Below are positions 26,221 to 36,100 of a stretch of 64,000 bases of DNA, piece by piece (position 1 is the first letter of the stretch; every line of letters starts with the position of its first letter). Origin of the DNA: DATBFG01 sp036558645 (GTDB lineage: Bacteria; Acidobacteriota; Terriglobia; Terriglobales; Acidobacteriaceae). The notes beneath the pieces were generated by a model. The model had not been told where the DNA came from. It worked only from the letters and a program-made list of their open reading frames with translations, and did no database searches. The stretch covers positions 1-64,000 of the forward strand of contig DATBFG010000105.1 of assembly GCA_036558645.1 (NCBI GenBank), in the 5' to 3' direction. The position numbers and the translations under genes were made by a program.

Positions 26221-28726
26221 CTGGGACAACGCCAAGTCGCTGTTCGAAGCTGCGCTGCAGCAACCCGCAGATCAGCGATTGGCATTCCTCAACGCATCCT
26301 GTTCGGATTCAAGCATGCGCGAGGAAGTTCAAAGGTTGCTTGCATACCACGCCGAGCTCGGAAATTTTCTAACCACTTCACCTCTTCAGCGAGGAAAACA
26401 AATCAGCGAGAGCCGCGGCCCATTGAAGTCCCCGGGCGACCTGCTTGCCCGGCGTTTCCGCGTAGTGCAGTTTCTCGCGCGTGGCGGCATGGGTGAGGTC
26501 TATGAAGGAGAGGATCTGGAACTGCACGAGCATGTCGCTTTGAAGATGGTGCGGTCTGAGATAGCGACCTGGTATCCGAACTGTCTGCAACGTTTCAAGC
26601 GGGAAGTACACCTGGCGAAGCGAGTAACACATCCTAATGTTTGCCGTGTGTTTGACCTCTTCCGGCACTCTGATCCGGGTAAGAGTGCAGATCAGGATGA
26701 AGAGCTGATTTTTGTCAGCATGGAGTTATTGCGCGGCGAAACGCTTTCTGACCGCCTACGCCGGGGCCCAGTCAATCCCGGCGAGGCATTGGCGGTTGTA
26801 TCGCAGGTATCCGGCGCTCTTGACGCCGCTCATGCAGTCGGTGTACTGCACAGGGACTTGAAGCCGGGAAACATATTTCTCTCAGCGGATGGTGCGCGCG
26901 GAACACGTGTAGTTGTAACCGATTTCGGCCTGGCGCTGGCACTGGACGAGGGGCGGGCCGACTCTTCCAACCCCGTCACGCAAGGGGAGTTTTTGGGCAC
27001 TCCCGCCTACATGTCGCCTGAGCAGCTTCTGAACCAGGAGTTGACGGCGGCTTCCGATGTGTACTCGCTCGGCCTCATCATGTATCAGATGGTGACAGGT
27101 GTACGGCCATTTGAGGATGAAACTCCGAACCAAACCGCAACGCGGAGGCTCACTGACAAAATTCCATCACCGCGAACGGTTGCTCCCGACCTCGACAAGG
27201 TGTGGGAAGGAGTCATACTGAAGTGCTTGGAGCGGGACCCGACTCGACGTTTTCAAGCCGCCGGGCAGGTGCTTGGCGCTCTACGCAGCGATAGCGGACC
27301 GGTTCGATTCTTTCCAAAGGCCCGACGCAACTCGATCGCAATTCTGCCATTCGTAAACACCAGCGGCAACCCGGACATGGAGTACTTGAGCGATGGTATT
27401 ACCGAAACCATCATCAGTACCCTGTCGCGGATTCCGAAGATGCGCGTAATGGCGCATAGCACGGTATTTCGATTCAAGGGGCGGCTCGACGATCCTCAGA
27501 ATATTGGCCGCCAGCTCGACGTTGCCAGCGTACTGGTGGGGAGAGTCTTCAATCGCGGGAACATGTTGAAGATTGGGGTCGAACTCGTGGACGTCGGGAA
27601 TGGCCGACAGATCTGGGGAGAACAGTACAATCGCAATTTTGGTGACGTATTTGAGATTCAGGATGACATTGCCAAGGAGATCTCCACAAAGCTTGAACTC
27701 AAGTTATCAAGCGAGGAGAAGAAGCATCTTTACAAGAGACAGACACAGAACGCGGACGCGTATCAACTCTATCTTAAAGGCAGATTCTTCTGGAACAAGC
27801 GCACCGAACATGATTTTCGGACTGGGATTGACTTCTTTTCAAGGGCAGTTGCGATCGATCCCGCCTATGCACTCGCATACTCGGGATTGGCGGATTCGTA
27901 TACGACTCAGTCCTTCTTGTGTCCGCACATACCGCCCCGGGAACTGATGCCCCAGGCGCGTCAAACTGCAAGTAAGGCCCTCGCGCTCGATAGCGGACTG
28001 GCAGAGGCGCACGCTTCGACAGGCATCATCGATTTGCGGTATGACTGGGATCCGATCAGCGCGGAGAAGTCCTTTCAACGCGCAATCACGCTAAAACCAA
28101 GCCACGCCATCGCACATCAGTGGTATGGAGAATGCCTGGCAGCCATGACGCATTTCGACCGCTCGATTACAGAGCTCAAGATCGCTCAAGATCTTGATCC
28201 GCTGTCGCCGATCATTAACAGCGTTTTGGGCGGAATGTTGTGCTTCGGCGGGCAATATGACCATGCCATAGAGCAGTGCCAATGCACGCTTGAAATGCAT
28301 AAGGAATTCTGGCTTGCCTTGTATTTTCTGGGGCTGGCGCATGAGTGTCGTGGAGAATTCGACGAGGCCGTCCTTGCCTTTCAGCGTTCCGCCGTGGCGG
28401 CGCAAAAAAATCCCATGACCCTGGGCGGTCTGGGACATTCCTACGCCAGAGCAGGCAAGAGATCAGAGGCTAGCAATCTGCTGAATGAACTCAGGACTCT
28501 TTCGGAGCGCTCTTACACTTCTCCGGTGAACCTGGCATTGATTGCTCTGGGTTTGGATCAATATGAGAGTGCGTTCGCCGATCTGGATCGCGCCGTCGAA
28601 GCGCGCGTTGGCTGGATGGTGTTCCTCCAGGCTGATCCCCGGTTTAAGTGTCTGGGATCGGACGAGCGCTTCGTGAAGATCCTAGAGCGTGTATTTGGGA
28701 GTCCCGAACAAAGAAGGTCCGCGTAG
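26210..28726 (+). CDS. Ser/Thr protein kinase with TPR repeats
   Basis: An 838-residue kinase. Residues about 85-355 hold an active-looking kinase: GGMGEVYEGED (P-loop), ALKMV (Lys), HRDLKPGNIFL (catalytic loop), DFGLAL and GTPAYMSPEQ. A FlgO/TolB-N-like beta region follows (AILPFVNTSGNPDMEYLSDG to about residue 530), and then TPR-type helices to the end (AYALAYSGLADSY). No membrane helix is evident. The start at 26210 is chosen since it begins with QHNWDNAKSLFEAAL, has AAGGA upstream and overlaps the sigma gene by 11 nt. The same frame continues upstream to 26165. Kinase and ECF sigma likely form one signalling unit. Confidence 0.92.
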   Translation: MQHNWDNAKSLFEAALQQPADQRLAFLNASCSDSSMREEVQRLLAYHAELGNFLTTSPLQRGKQISESRGPLKSPGDLLARRFRVVQFLARGGMGEVYEGEDLELHEHVALKMVRSEIATWYPNCLQRFKREVHLAKRVTHPNVCRVFDLFRHSDPGKSADQDEELIFVSMELLRGETLSDRLRRGPVNPGEALAVVSQVSGALDAAHAVGVLHRDLKPGNIFLSADGARGTRVVVTDFGLALALDEGRADSSNPVTQGEFLGTPAYMSPEQLLNQELTAASDVYSLGLIMYQMVTGVRPFEDETPNQTATRRLTDKIPSPRTVAPDLDKVWEGVILKCLERDPTRRFQAAGQVLGALRSDSGPVRFFPKARRNSIAILPFVNTSGNPDMEYLSDGITETIISTLSRIPKMRVMAHSTVFRFKGRLDDPQNIGRQLDVASVLVGRVFNRGNMLKIGVELVDVGNGRQIWGEQYNRNFGDVFEIQDDIAKEISTKLELKLSSEEKKHLYKRQTQNADAYQLYLKGRFFWNKRTEHDFRTGIDFFSRAVAIDPAYALAYSGLADSYTTQSFLCPHIPPRELMPQARQTASKALALDSGLAEAHASTGIIDLRYDWDPISAEKSFQRAITLKPSHAIAHQWYGECLAAMTHFDRSITELKIAQDLDPLSPIINSVLGGMLCFGGQYDHAIEQCQCTLEMHKEFWLALYFLGLAHECRGEFDEAVLAFQRSAVAAQKNPMTLGGLGHSYARAGKRSEASNLLNELRTLSERSYTSPVNLALIALGLDQYESAFADLDRAVEARVGWMVFLQADPRFKCLGSDERFVKILERVFGSPEQRRSA

Positions 28727-28800
28727 CTTTGGGGCTTTGCGTGACCGTTCCGTAGGTTAGCGCTGCAAGTCTCACATGGCATTGCTGTCGACCCTCAGCG

Positions 28801-29175
28801 TCATCTCAGCTCGTGCTTCGCATATTCTCCGGCACCCATGAAATGGAGAGACACATACGTCTCGTCGCCCACCACCCAACTGTCGTGCCCGGGAGGCCCG
28901 GGAGGGATGTAAAACAAACTGCCGGCACGCAGTTCGTAAACCTTGCCATCTTCCATCGCCGCGGTGGCGCAACCGAAAAGCACCAATCCAACATGCTCGA
29001 CGTTGCACCGCGATGCGCCAACTTCAGGGCCGACATCAACGGACCATTTCCACCCCGGTTCGTAGGTGGCGCGACCGATGACCATGTTTCCGATACGAAC
29101 CACTTCGAACTTGCCTTTACGGAATGTCCGTATCTCATCTGGCTGTTCGAATCGTTTCAAGATTACGTCGAGCAC
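28801..29175 (-). CDS. Cupin-domain protein
   Basis: A 124-residue single-cupin protein. The motifs are YEPGWKWSVDVGPEVG, VEHVGLVLFGCATAAMEDG (weakened metal-binding motif 1) and GSLFYIPPGPPGHDSWVVGDE (motif 2). It starts with GTG at 29175, supported by AGGAGG. No signal peptide is seen. It has a broad sugar-isomerase/antitoxin-like cupin look and no firm function. It converges with the kinase. Confidence 0.82.
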   Translation of the reverse strand: MLDVILKRFEQPDEIRTFRKGKFEVVRIGNMVIGRATYEPGWKWSVDVGPEVGASRCNVEHVGLVLFGCATAAMEDGKVYELRAGSLFYIPPGPPGHDSWVVGDETYVSLHFMGAGEYAKHELR

Positions 29176-29384
29176 TTGGGAAACCTCCTGCAGACGCCGA
29201 GTCTCACATCCTCTTGATGATTATCGAACGAGAAGAGATGCGGTTTTAATGGTCTATCTCGGTCAGTTGTCTGGCAGAAAACACGTTCTTGAGATGAATC
29301 TGGTCACAAGGATATCCCATGGCCTCATCCTGATTTGACGAATGCAACCTGCAACCCGTCTCCTCCAACTGCATCAGATCGGCA

Positions 29385-30176
29385 ATGGAACTCGACCTGC
29401 GCCGTGCTCTGCTCCTTATTATGTTGTGTGTACCGTCACTGCTGACCAGCGAAGTGGTTCGTGTCCGCCATCGCGAGGGCGTATCGCATGGATTCCTCAC
29501 ACTACGGGGACCGGAGGGAGAACTGCTTGCAAGTGGAGAGCTCATTCAAGGGGTCAAGGGAAATGAGATCACCACTGAATTGGTTTTTCATTTTAAGGAT
29601 GGTTCCCTGCATGACGAAACAACAGTGATATCCCAGCGCGGGTCATTTCGGTTGATTAAGGATCGCCTTGTACAAAAAGGACCCTCATTCCCTGAACCCG
29701 TCGACGCTACGATCGACGCACGTGCTGGTCAGGTGTTGATTACGACAGAGGAAGACGGCAAGGAGAAGAGTGCGACCGAGCAGGTCAAAATACCAGATGA
29801 TGCTGCCAATGGCATGCTGATGATCTTGCTGAAGAACATCGATCCTTCGACTCCGGCAGCGGTTTCGTTTGTAACACCGAGCCTGAAACCGCGGGTGGTA
29901 AAGCAGGAAGTTACATCAAGCCGACAGCTCCCATTTGAAGTTGGAAATCGGACTCTCGAGGGAACTGAATTCGTTGTCAAAACCAAGATCGGCGGCTTGG
30001 CGGGAGCGGTGGCTCCGATCTTGGGCAAGCAACCTCCGGATATCCGGTTTGTGCTGAGCCGTGGCAAGTTTCCAACATTCATACGGTTCGAAGGATTCTT
30101 GTATGAGGGCGGGCCTATCTGGACGATCGACCTCGCAGCGCCTCATTGGCCGAAGAGCAGCGGCGGGAGTCAGTAG
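29385..30176 (+). CDS. Secreted protein of unknown function
   Basis: A 263-residue protein with an N-terminal hydrophobic segment (ALLLIMLCVPSLLTS) and a beta-strand-rich body with no recognised domain. The central part contains LVFHFKDGSLHDETTVI and GSFRLIKDRL; a later stretch reads GGLAGAVAPILGKQPPDIRFVLSRG. The pattern (lipocalin-like, glycine-bounded strands) suggests an exported or periplasmic beta-sheet protein. It sits between a divergent cupin gene and a VOC protein. Confidence 0.65.
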   Translation: MELDLRRALLLIMLCVPSLLTSEVVRVRHREGVSHGFLTLRGPEGELLASGELIQGVKGNEITTELVFHFKDGSLHDETTVISQRGSFRLIKDRLVQKGPSFPEPVDATIDARAGQVLITTEEDGKEKSATEQVKIPDDAANGMLMILLKNIDPSTPAAVSFVTPSLKPRVVKQEVTSSRQLPFEVGNRTLEGTEFVVKTKIGGLAGAVAPILGKQPPDIRFVLSRGKFPTFIRFEGFLYEGGPIWTIDLAAPHWPKSSGGSQ

Positions 30177-30301
30177 TTGAGCTTTCAATCAATTTTTGAG
30201 CGAAACTGATAACATCTGTGCGCGACGAGACAGGCAACTCCACCGAGGATGCCAAATTCGGCGCCGGTAGAAAAGAGACCGAGGTTCGCTCAAGGATCAT
30301 C

Positions 30302-30703
30302 ATGCCGCCACAAGTGAACGGAATTTTGGAAACGTCCCTATATGTGGAGAGTGCAGCCCGTTCGGCTGAATTCTATCGAAGAGTGTTCGGCTTTGAGCCG
30401 CTTGAACCCGGTGAGCCTCTGAACGAGAACACCCGCCTTTGCCCCATGCGTGCGGGTGATCGCAGTGTACTGCTGCTGTTCAAAAAAGGCGCCACCTCCG
30501 ATACGGATGCTCGAGGCGCGATCCATATCGCCTTTGGAATTGCCCGTTCTGATCTGGCCGACTGGGAGCACTGGCTGAGTGAACAAGGCATACCGATCGA
30601 GTCACGACAAACGTGGAAGTACGGCGGCGAGGCGCTGTACTTTCGCGACCCCGACGGCCACCTGCTTGAGGTTGTAACACCGGGCGTATGGACCATCTAC
30701 TGA
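30302..30703 (+). CDS. VOC (glyoxalase/bleomycin resistance) superfamily protein
   Basis: A 133-residue vicinal-oxygen-chelate fold protein: ILETSLYVESAARSAEFYRRVFGFEPLE opens the first babbb unit and FRDPDGHLLEVVTP with its Glu closes the second. Possible metal ligands are the region before DPDGHLLE and the Glu within it. Start ATG 30302 (AAGGA upstream) is preferred to GTG 30218, which would add a low-quality tail. The substrate is unknown. Confidence 0.85.
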   Translation: MPPQVNGILETSLYVESAARSAEFYRRVFGFEPLEPGEPLNENTRLCPMRAGDRSVLLLFKKGATSDTDARGAIHIAFGIARSDLADWEHWLSEQGIPIESRQTWKYGGEALYFRDPDGHLLEVVTPGVWTIY

Positions 30704-30783
30704 TCTAACCAGCTAGCAGGAACCAACCGACGCAATGTTCTAGTCTCTATACCTTCCTGCCGTAATCTGCATCTATTTTGCAC

Positions 30784-31185
30784 ATGAACAGCAACATCGA
30801 CCACGAAAAGGGATTTCATGTCTTTGCGACCCGAGCCGCGTTCTTGGTGGGAACGAAGTGGGCCTTCCTGGCAGCATTATTGGCGATCATAGGCTGGCTC
30901 GTAACCGGTCCTTACTTCCATTATTCCGACACCTGGCAGCTCATTATCAATACGGGCACAACCGTCATTACCTTCCTTGTAGTATTCCTGATCCAGAATA
31001 CGCAGAATCGCGATGCGCGCGCGATTCACCTCAAGCTGGATGAAATCATTAAGTCGATTGACCAGGCACACAATGACATGATCGATATCGAACATCTCTC
31101 CGACGAGGAATTAGAGAAGCTGGCGAGCAGATACGAGAAGATTCAGGACGTTACGGAGGGGCGAGTCAAACGCCGAAAGGAATGA
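30784..31185 (+). CDS. Low-affinity iron permease family protein
   Basis: A 133-residue membrane protein matching the low-affinity iron permease domain family: an N-terminal FATRAAFLVGTKWAFLAALLAIIGWL helix, TGPYFHYSDTWQLIINTGTTVITFLVVFLIQNTQNRDARA for the second helix and the diagnostic loop, then KLDEIIKS. The C-terminus is a helical acidic/basic tail. Transport activity in bacteria is unproven. The ATG at 30784 lies after an in-frame TTG; no clear Shine-Dalgarno. Confidence 0.85.
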   Translation: MNSNIDHEKGFHVFATRAAFLVGTKWAFLAALLAIIGWLVTGPYFHYSDTWQLIINTGTTVITFLVVFLIQNTQNRDARAIHLKLDEIIKSIDQAHNDMIDIEHLSDEELEKLASRYEKIQDVTEGRVKRRKE

Positions 31186-31238
31186 GATGTTTTTTAGAAC
31201 GAAAGATCACCGATAAGGATTGAGCGATCACGAGGCGG

Positions 31239-31697
31239 TTACTGAACCTTCAAGGTTGCCGCCGTCGTATGTGCAAAAAGCCGGAAGTAGCGGTAACCGT
31301 GACTGTGTATGTTCCAGCCGGTGTGCCGTTCGTTCCACCGTTCATTCCGCTGCCGCCGCAGGATAACCCGAACATCAATCCGAGAAACAGAACACTGAGT
31401 TGCCGGAGCGGCTGAAGGACGATGCCGCAATCGAAAAGTCATTCGTCACCAAGCTGTAAAGAACCCCACAGCCACTCGAGCTAGGTAAGGTACACGTACC
31501 TCCTTCGCCGGTCACCCCATAAATATTGCCGTCAATGCCTCGAGGGCCAATGCTGCCGCCGAAGGAGAGGTTTCCATGCGTAATGTCATCGAAACTGTGA
31601 AGTACTGAATCTCGAGCAAGCAGCTTTCCGGTATCCGCGGTCTGAGGGCCACACTAACCAATAGAAAAAAGCAGCACAAGAAGACGCCATACGCCAA
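31239..31697 (-). pseudogene. Decayed GloVer-repeat/Ig-like secreted protein
   Basis: Read on the minus strand, pieces of one acidobacterial secreted-protein type appear in different frames. They begin with a hydrophobic N-terminal signal-like stretch (FLCCFFLLVSVAL). A GloVer repeat follows (VLHSFDDITHGNLSFGGS to GDGNIYGV-like GIDGNIYGVTGEGG, GCGVLYSLV). A membrane-like segment (LSVLFLGLMFGLSCGGSG) precedes the typical tail GTPAGTYTVTVTATSG, which continues after a frameshift as LFAHTTAATLKVQ and then the stop at 31239. The order and content match the family, but at least two frame breaks prevent translation. No intact gene fills 31186-31831. Confidence 0.7.
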
Positions 31698-31831
31698 TCC
31701 AGAGATATTCCTTGGCTTGTATCGAGTACCTCCAGGTAGGTAATTCCTCTATGATTCTGAGAGCTGCCATCGTCCGGCGCATCCCTTCGTTTGGCAACTC
31801 CAGTGCACGCCGGTGTAAAGAGGAGATTCGC

Positions 31832-32299
31832 ATGGCACCAAGACCACCTGTACCTCCATTCACTCATGAATCTGCGATAGAGAAAGTTCGGCTGGCAGAA
31901 GATGGATGGAATTCCCGCGACCCGGAGAAGGTTGCTTTGGCATACACTCAGGATTCAAGTTGGCGTAACCGATCGGAATTCGTTACTGGAAGGCAAGACA
32001 TCATCGCGTTTCTAACACGCAAGTGGCGCAAGGAATTGGATTATCGGCTCATCAAGGAGCTTTGGGCCTTTGAAGGCAATCACATCGCGGTGCGCTTTGC
32101 CTATGAATGGCATGACGACTCCGGTCACTGGTACCGGTCCTACGGTAACGAGAACTGGGAGTTCGATGCTGATGGTTTGATGCGTGTCCGGCACGCCAGC
32201 ATTAACGACCTTCCGATAAAGGAATCCGATCGCAAGTTTCACTGGGAACTGGGTCGAAGACCAGATGACCATCCTGCATTAAGTGACCTGGGCCTCTGA
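31832..32299 (+). CDS. NTF2-like (DUF1348) protein
   Basis: A 155-residue SnoaL/NTF2-fold protein of the DUF1348 family, with PPFTHESAIEKVRLAEDGWNS, QDSSWRNRSEFVTGR, FLTRKWRKELDYRLIKELW, FAYEWHDDSGHWYRSYGNENWEF and ASINDLPI in the usual order. It has no signal peptide. GAGGAG lies nine nt before ATG 31832; the frame is open further upstream but lacks another good site. Function is unknown; the NTF2 fold is used by many small enzymes and binding proteins. Confidence 0.88.
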   Translation: MAPRPPVPPFTHESAIEKVRLAEDGWNSRDPEKVALAYTQDSSWRNRSEFVTGRQDIIAFLTRKWRKELDYRLIKELWAFEGNHIAVRFAYEWHDDSGHWYRSYGNENWEFDADGLMRVRHASINDLPIKESDRKFHWELGRRPDDHPALSDLGL

Positions 32300-32425
32300 T
32301 CGGTGTACTGTTCGCAATGCCACATAGTAAAGGGCCGTCGGGGCCAACCGGTCCCAGTATGTGAGCGGCTTTTGCACCCGCAGCATTCACAGGTGCGGAT
32401 CGCCTTCCTCCGACCCTAACGGTGA

Positions 32426-33196
32426 TTAGGCAACAGCTAATAACTTCGGTGGACCCAGAGGCGGGGCAGCGACTAGGGTCCGCAGTAAGTGTTCTTGAGC
32501 CTGCCACCATCCGGTATACGATCGATTGCTTGTGCAGTGGACCTGCAGGGAGCGCCAATTTGTATCGTTTAGGCCAAGGTAAGAGGCTGCTTCTTTAGGC
32601 TCGTTGTCTATCTTCACGACAACCTGGCGCATGTTCAGCCGCAAACCGATTCGTAATGCTTTCAGGGCGCTCTCCTTCGCACTCCATAGTAATGCGACTA
32701 ATTGGGCGCGATCCCCAACCGGAGTCAGAGCAATCAACTCTTGCTCCTCTTCTGTGAAATAGTCGCCGATGAAGGCTGCGCTGTGTGGCTCGATCAGCTC
32801 GAGGTCACATCCGAGTTCAACGTCAGCGGCGGCCGCGGCACACACTGCAACACCTCCACGGTGGCTAATGGAAACTGTTACTCCGGCAGAATGGTTGGTA
32901 ATGAACGCCTCAGGCGCGCCCAATAAATCTGGACGAATTTCAATTTCCGTCAGCTTCTTGAAGTTCTTCTCTCGGCTGAGATATGCGGATATAGCCTGCT
33001 TGGCGGTCCAGCGGCCTAGGCGCCAGTCCATTCGGCGCTTCGCAAATCGAGTTCCATTGAGATAAGCGATTTCGCTTGCACTCAGCCAGCCGTCATTGGC
33101 AGGTACGTCGGATTCAGTCTGCTGCAACCAATACACTTCATGAAGCTTTGGCGGTATCGTGGGTTTCGCCCATAGCGACGAGATTGTTTCTAGCAT
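32426..33196 (-). CDS. Sfp-type 4'-phosphopantetheinyl transferase
   Basis: Transfers the phosphopantetheine arm from CoA to carrier domains. The 256 residues contain SISHRGG, the Mg-binding GCDLELIEPHSAAF segment, FTEEEQELIA and LLWSAKESALKAL, all typical of Sfp-like enzymes. ATG 33196 (GGGAGGCGACC upstream) is preferred. The gene begins 59 bp inside the carboxylase gene, so translation is probably coupled. It closes the lipid operon after the carboxylase and megasynthase and is the obvious activator of the four carrier domains. Confidence 0.93.
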   Translation of the reverse strand: MLETISSLWAKPTIPPKLHEVYWLQQTESDVPANDGWLSASEIAYLNGTRFAKRRMDWRLGRWTAKQAISAYLSREKNFKKLTEIEIRPDLLGAPEAFITNHSAGVTVSISHRGGVAVCAAAAADVELGCDLELIEPHSAAFIGDYFTEEEQELIALTPVGDRAQLVALLWSAKESALKALRIGLRLNMRQVVVKIDNEPKEAASYLGLNDTNWRSLQVHCTSNRSYTGWWQAQEHLLRTLVAAPPLGPPKLLAVA

Positions 33197-36100
33197 GGTC
33201 GCCTCCCAACCTTTCAACTTCTAGCTTCTCCTCCGCCGCAATTCCGCGTTCAAGGGCATCGATCAGATAGGGCCGCAGACTCGCAGGCGGGATAATCTTG
33301 TTTAAGGCCCCCACCTTTAGTGCACGATGAACGTTGTGAATCCTGTCGAATTCTTCCGCCATTGTGCCCAGGTTTTCGGAATGAATTACGCGGTACAGTT
33401 CATTGAACTGCGCGCGTAGTCGACTCTGTTCTTCCTTATTGGTCTTGGCAATTGATTGTTCAAGCGCTTGCAATCGTGGATCTTTGCGCGTCCTGGCCTC
33501 GACTTCACTTGCAAAGACAACCCCAGCCGCCGGCGCTCCACCGATCACGGAGGCATAGGTTCCCTCCAGCGCCACCACTTCGAGTTGCTCGTTCAGCGCA
33601 CGGGAGAACACTACGTAGGCCCCTCCGTGATAACGTGAAACAACACAAAAAACGATTGGCCCCTTAAAATTCACCACCGCGCGTCCAATCTCAGCCCCAT
33701 ACTCCAACTGCAGTCTCCGCATCGACTCAGGTGATCCATCGAATCCGGAAAGATTTGCGAGCATGACAATCGGGCGATTGTTACTCGCTGCGTTGATTGC
33801 ACGTGCAACTTTTTTGGATGACTGCGGAAACAATGTTCCAGCAGTCCACGAGTCTGGGCCATCGGCAGGCACAAAGCCGAGACGTGGGATTGGCCTTGAT
33901 TCCATGCCGATCAGACATACGGGATATCCGCCAATATGGGCATCCCATACAACAGCAGTTTCTGCGGCCCGCATTCCGGACCAACGTTCCAGGGGCGAAT
34001 GATCTTGATCGGTAACGGCGAGCATAACTCGCCGAATGTCGAAGGACTTCTTTCGTGCAGGATTGGCTTCGTTGGAGAAGATGTCTCCAACCCGCGTGAA
34101 GCTAGTCCCATTTCCGGTGCAGTGTGGATATTCGCGAACATCACGATCGCGAGCATCGATAGTAGCTGCACGCCGCGGGAACCGCTCACCATTTGCAAGA
34201 TATGTGTGCTCATAATGACGCAATAGAATATGCCCGGCTTCGTTAATATCTTTTGCCCAGTACTGCGCCTGGCCATTCACTCCCATGATGCGATCGTACC
34301 CACCGATTCCCTGGTTGTCCTCGGCCGATACACTCCCCGAGTATTCCAGCGCGCGCTTTCCCGTTAGCACCATCGCGGCCTTTGGGGTCATAACCAAAAT
34401 GCCACGTGTATGCATGAGCATGGTTGCTTCAGCATTCCAATACGGCTGCGCACCAACGTTGATTCCATTAATGAGCAGGTTGACTTCCCCGCCCGCTTGG
34501 GTGAACTCGATCAGGCGCCGGAGCACCCGAGCGATCCAGTCCATGTTCTCGACACCGCTTTCCATCGAAATTTTCGCCCCAGCAGAGACCGGGAACCACT
34601 CCACCGGTACGCGCATTGTCTCAGCTAGATTTAGTGCTTCGATGATCCGGCAGCATTCTGGTTCAGCCAGTGCGCCCAAGTCTCGGCTGGGATCTCCTGC
34701 GAGGAACACTCGCGTCATGCCCTCGGGATACTTCTTCGTGAAGTTCCGAATAACTCCTACGATGATGTTTGACTTGTTCTGTCCATATGGCCGAATGACC
34801 GGAATCATCGCGCCATCGGAATCGAGATCGTACTCGGTAAATTCCCCTGCCGGGAAGTCTGTGCTTGCATCGTCGGGCGATGGTGTGAGCAACTTAATGA
34901 TCTCGTAGGGATAAATCATTCCACGTTGTCGCATCCGCACTACCTTCTGTTCATATTCCGTAAAAGGCTTGACCGGAAGCAGTTTTGTGGCTGGACGAAA
35001 CGTGATTTTTACATCGCCGCCACATGGACGGGAGACTCGCACCACCATGTCTCTTAGCTGACCGGTATCAGGATTGGGAATACTACCTCGAATCACGACT
35101 TGCTCAAGCCCGATGCCTTCAGCTTCGAGAGCCAGATTTCGAATGATGTCACCTAATTCATCGGGATTCAGATCAAGTGCTGGCCAAACGTAGAGTAGGA
35201 TTCGGTTCCAATGAAGGCGCTGGTGAGGCTTCCGCCTCGCCTGAAACGCACGCATACTCCCAACTGCCTCCATGAACATTCGCTCCAAGTGGGGCAGGTG
35301 GACGATGCGGCCCAGTGCATCGCGAACCGGTGTCAGATCTCGTATTTCAGCACACCCAAAGAGCCGCTCGTCTTTGGGGTTTGCCTTCGCAACAGCTCGC
35401 AGAAGATATACATCTTCTACCGACGGCAAACGCTCGATATCGAATTCGCTTAATCGCCACAAATGCAATCGCTTTCCGATCATCGGATGTATTCCGCGAT
35501 ATAGTTTCACCTCCTCATACGCATTGCCGTTGTGGCGATACGTAAAGTGTTGCATGCAGCCCATGCCGTCACCGTTTCCCGCAATCGCCACCACAATTCT
35601 GGAAACTGTACGGGGGAATCCCAACTGGTTAATCCAATTGCAGATCTCTGATTGCGTGCTCTCGCTGTCACCAAGATGGGCAGGATGCACAACATAAAAG
35701 TCCACCACTACGTCATCGGATGCCGGGATCTCGTTCAGCATGGGAAACAAGCTCTCTGCTGCCGCTGAAAGGTGTGCGTATTCGACATGGGTGGTGAAAA
35801 GATGAACCTGTCGTTCATGATGTTCATACTGCGCTGATGCATACCATCGGTCTGCACATTCTCGAATTGTGAATTGCTTAATATTGCGAATTCGGTAATA
35901 CCGTCGTGTCAACACCTCCAGCATGAGTTGTCGAAAACATTTCTCGACGGTTCTGAACCTTGCTGAGCAAAAACCGAGCATCGGTTGAGGACATTCCACC
36001 ATTGCTCGCATTCGTTCTTCGCGGTCCGGTGCATCCCGATTAGCATCCAGATCTGACAGATGCTTTTCCATCTGCGAATAGACCTCTTCGCGCGCTTTCT

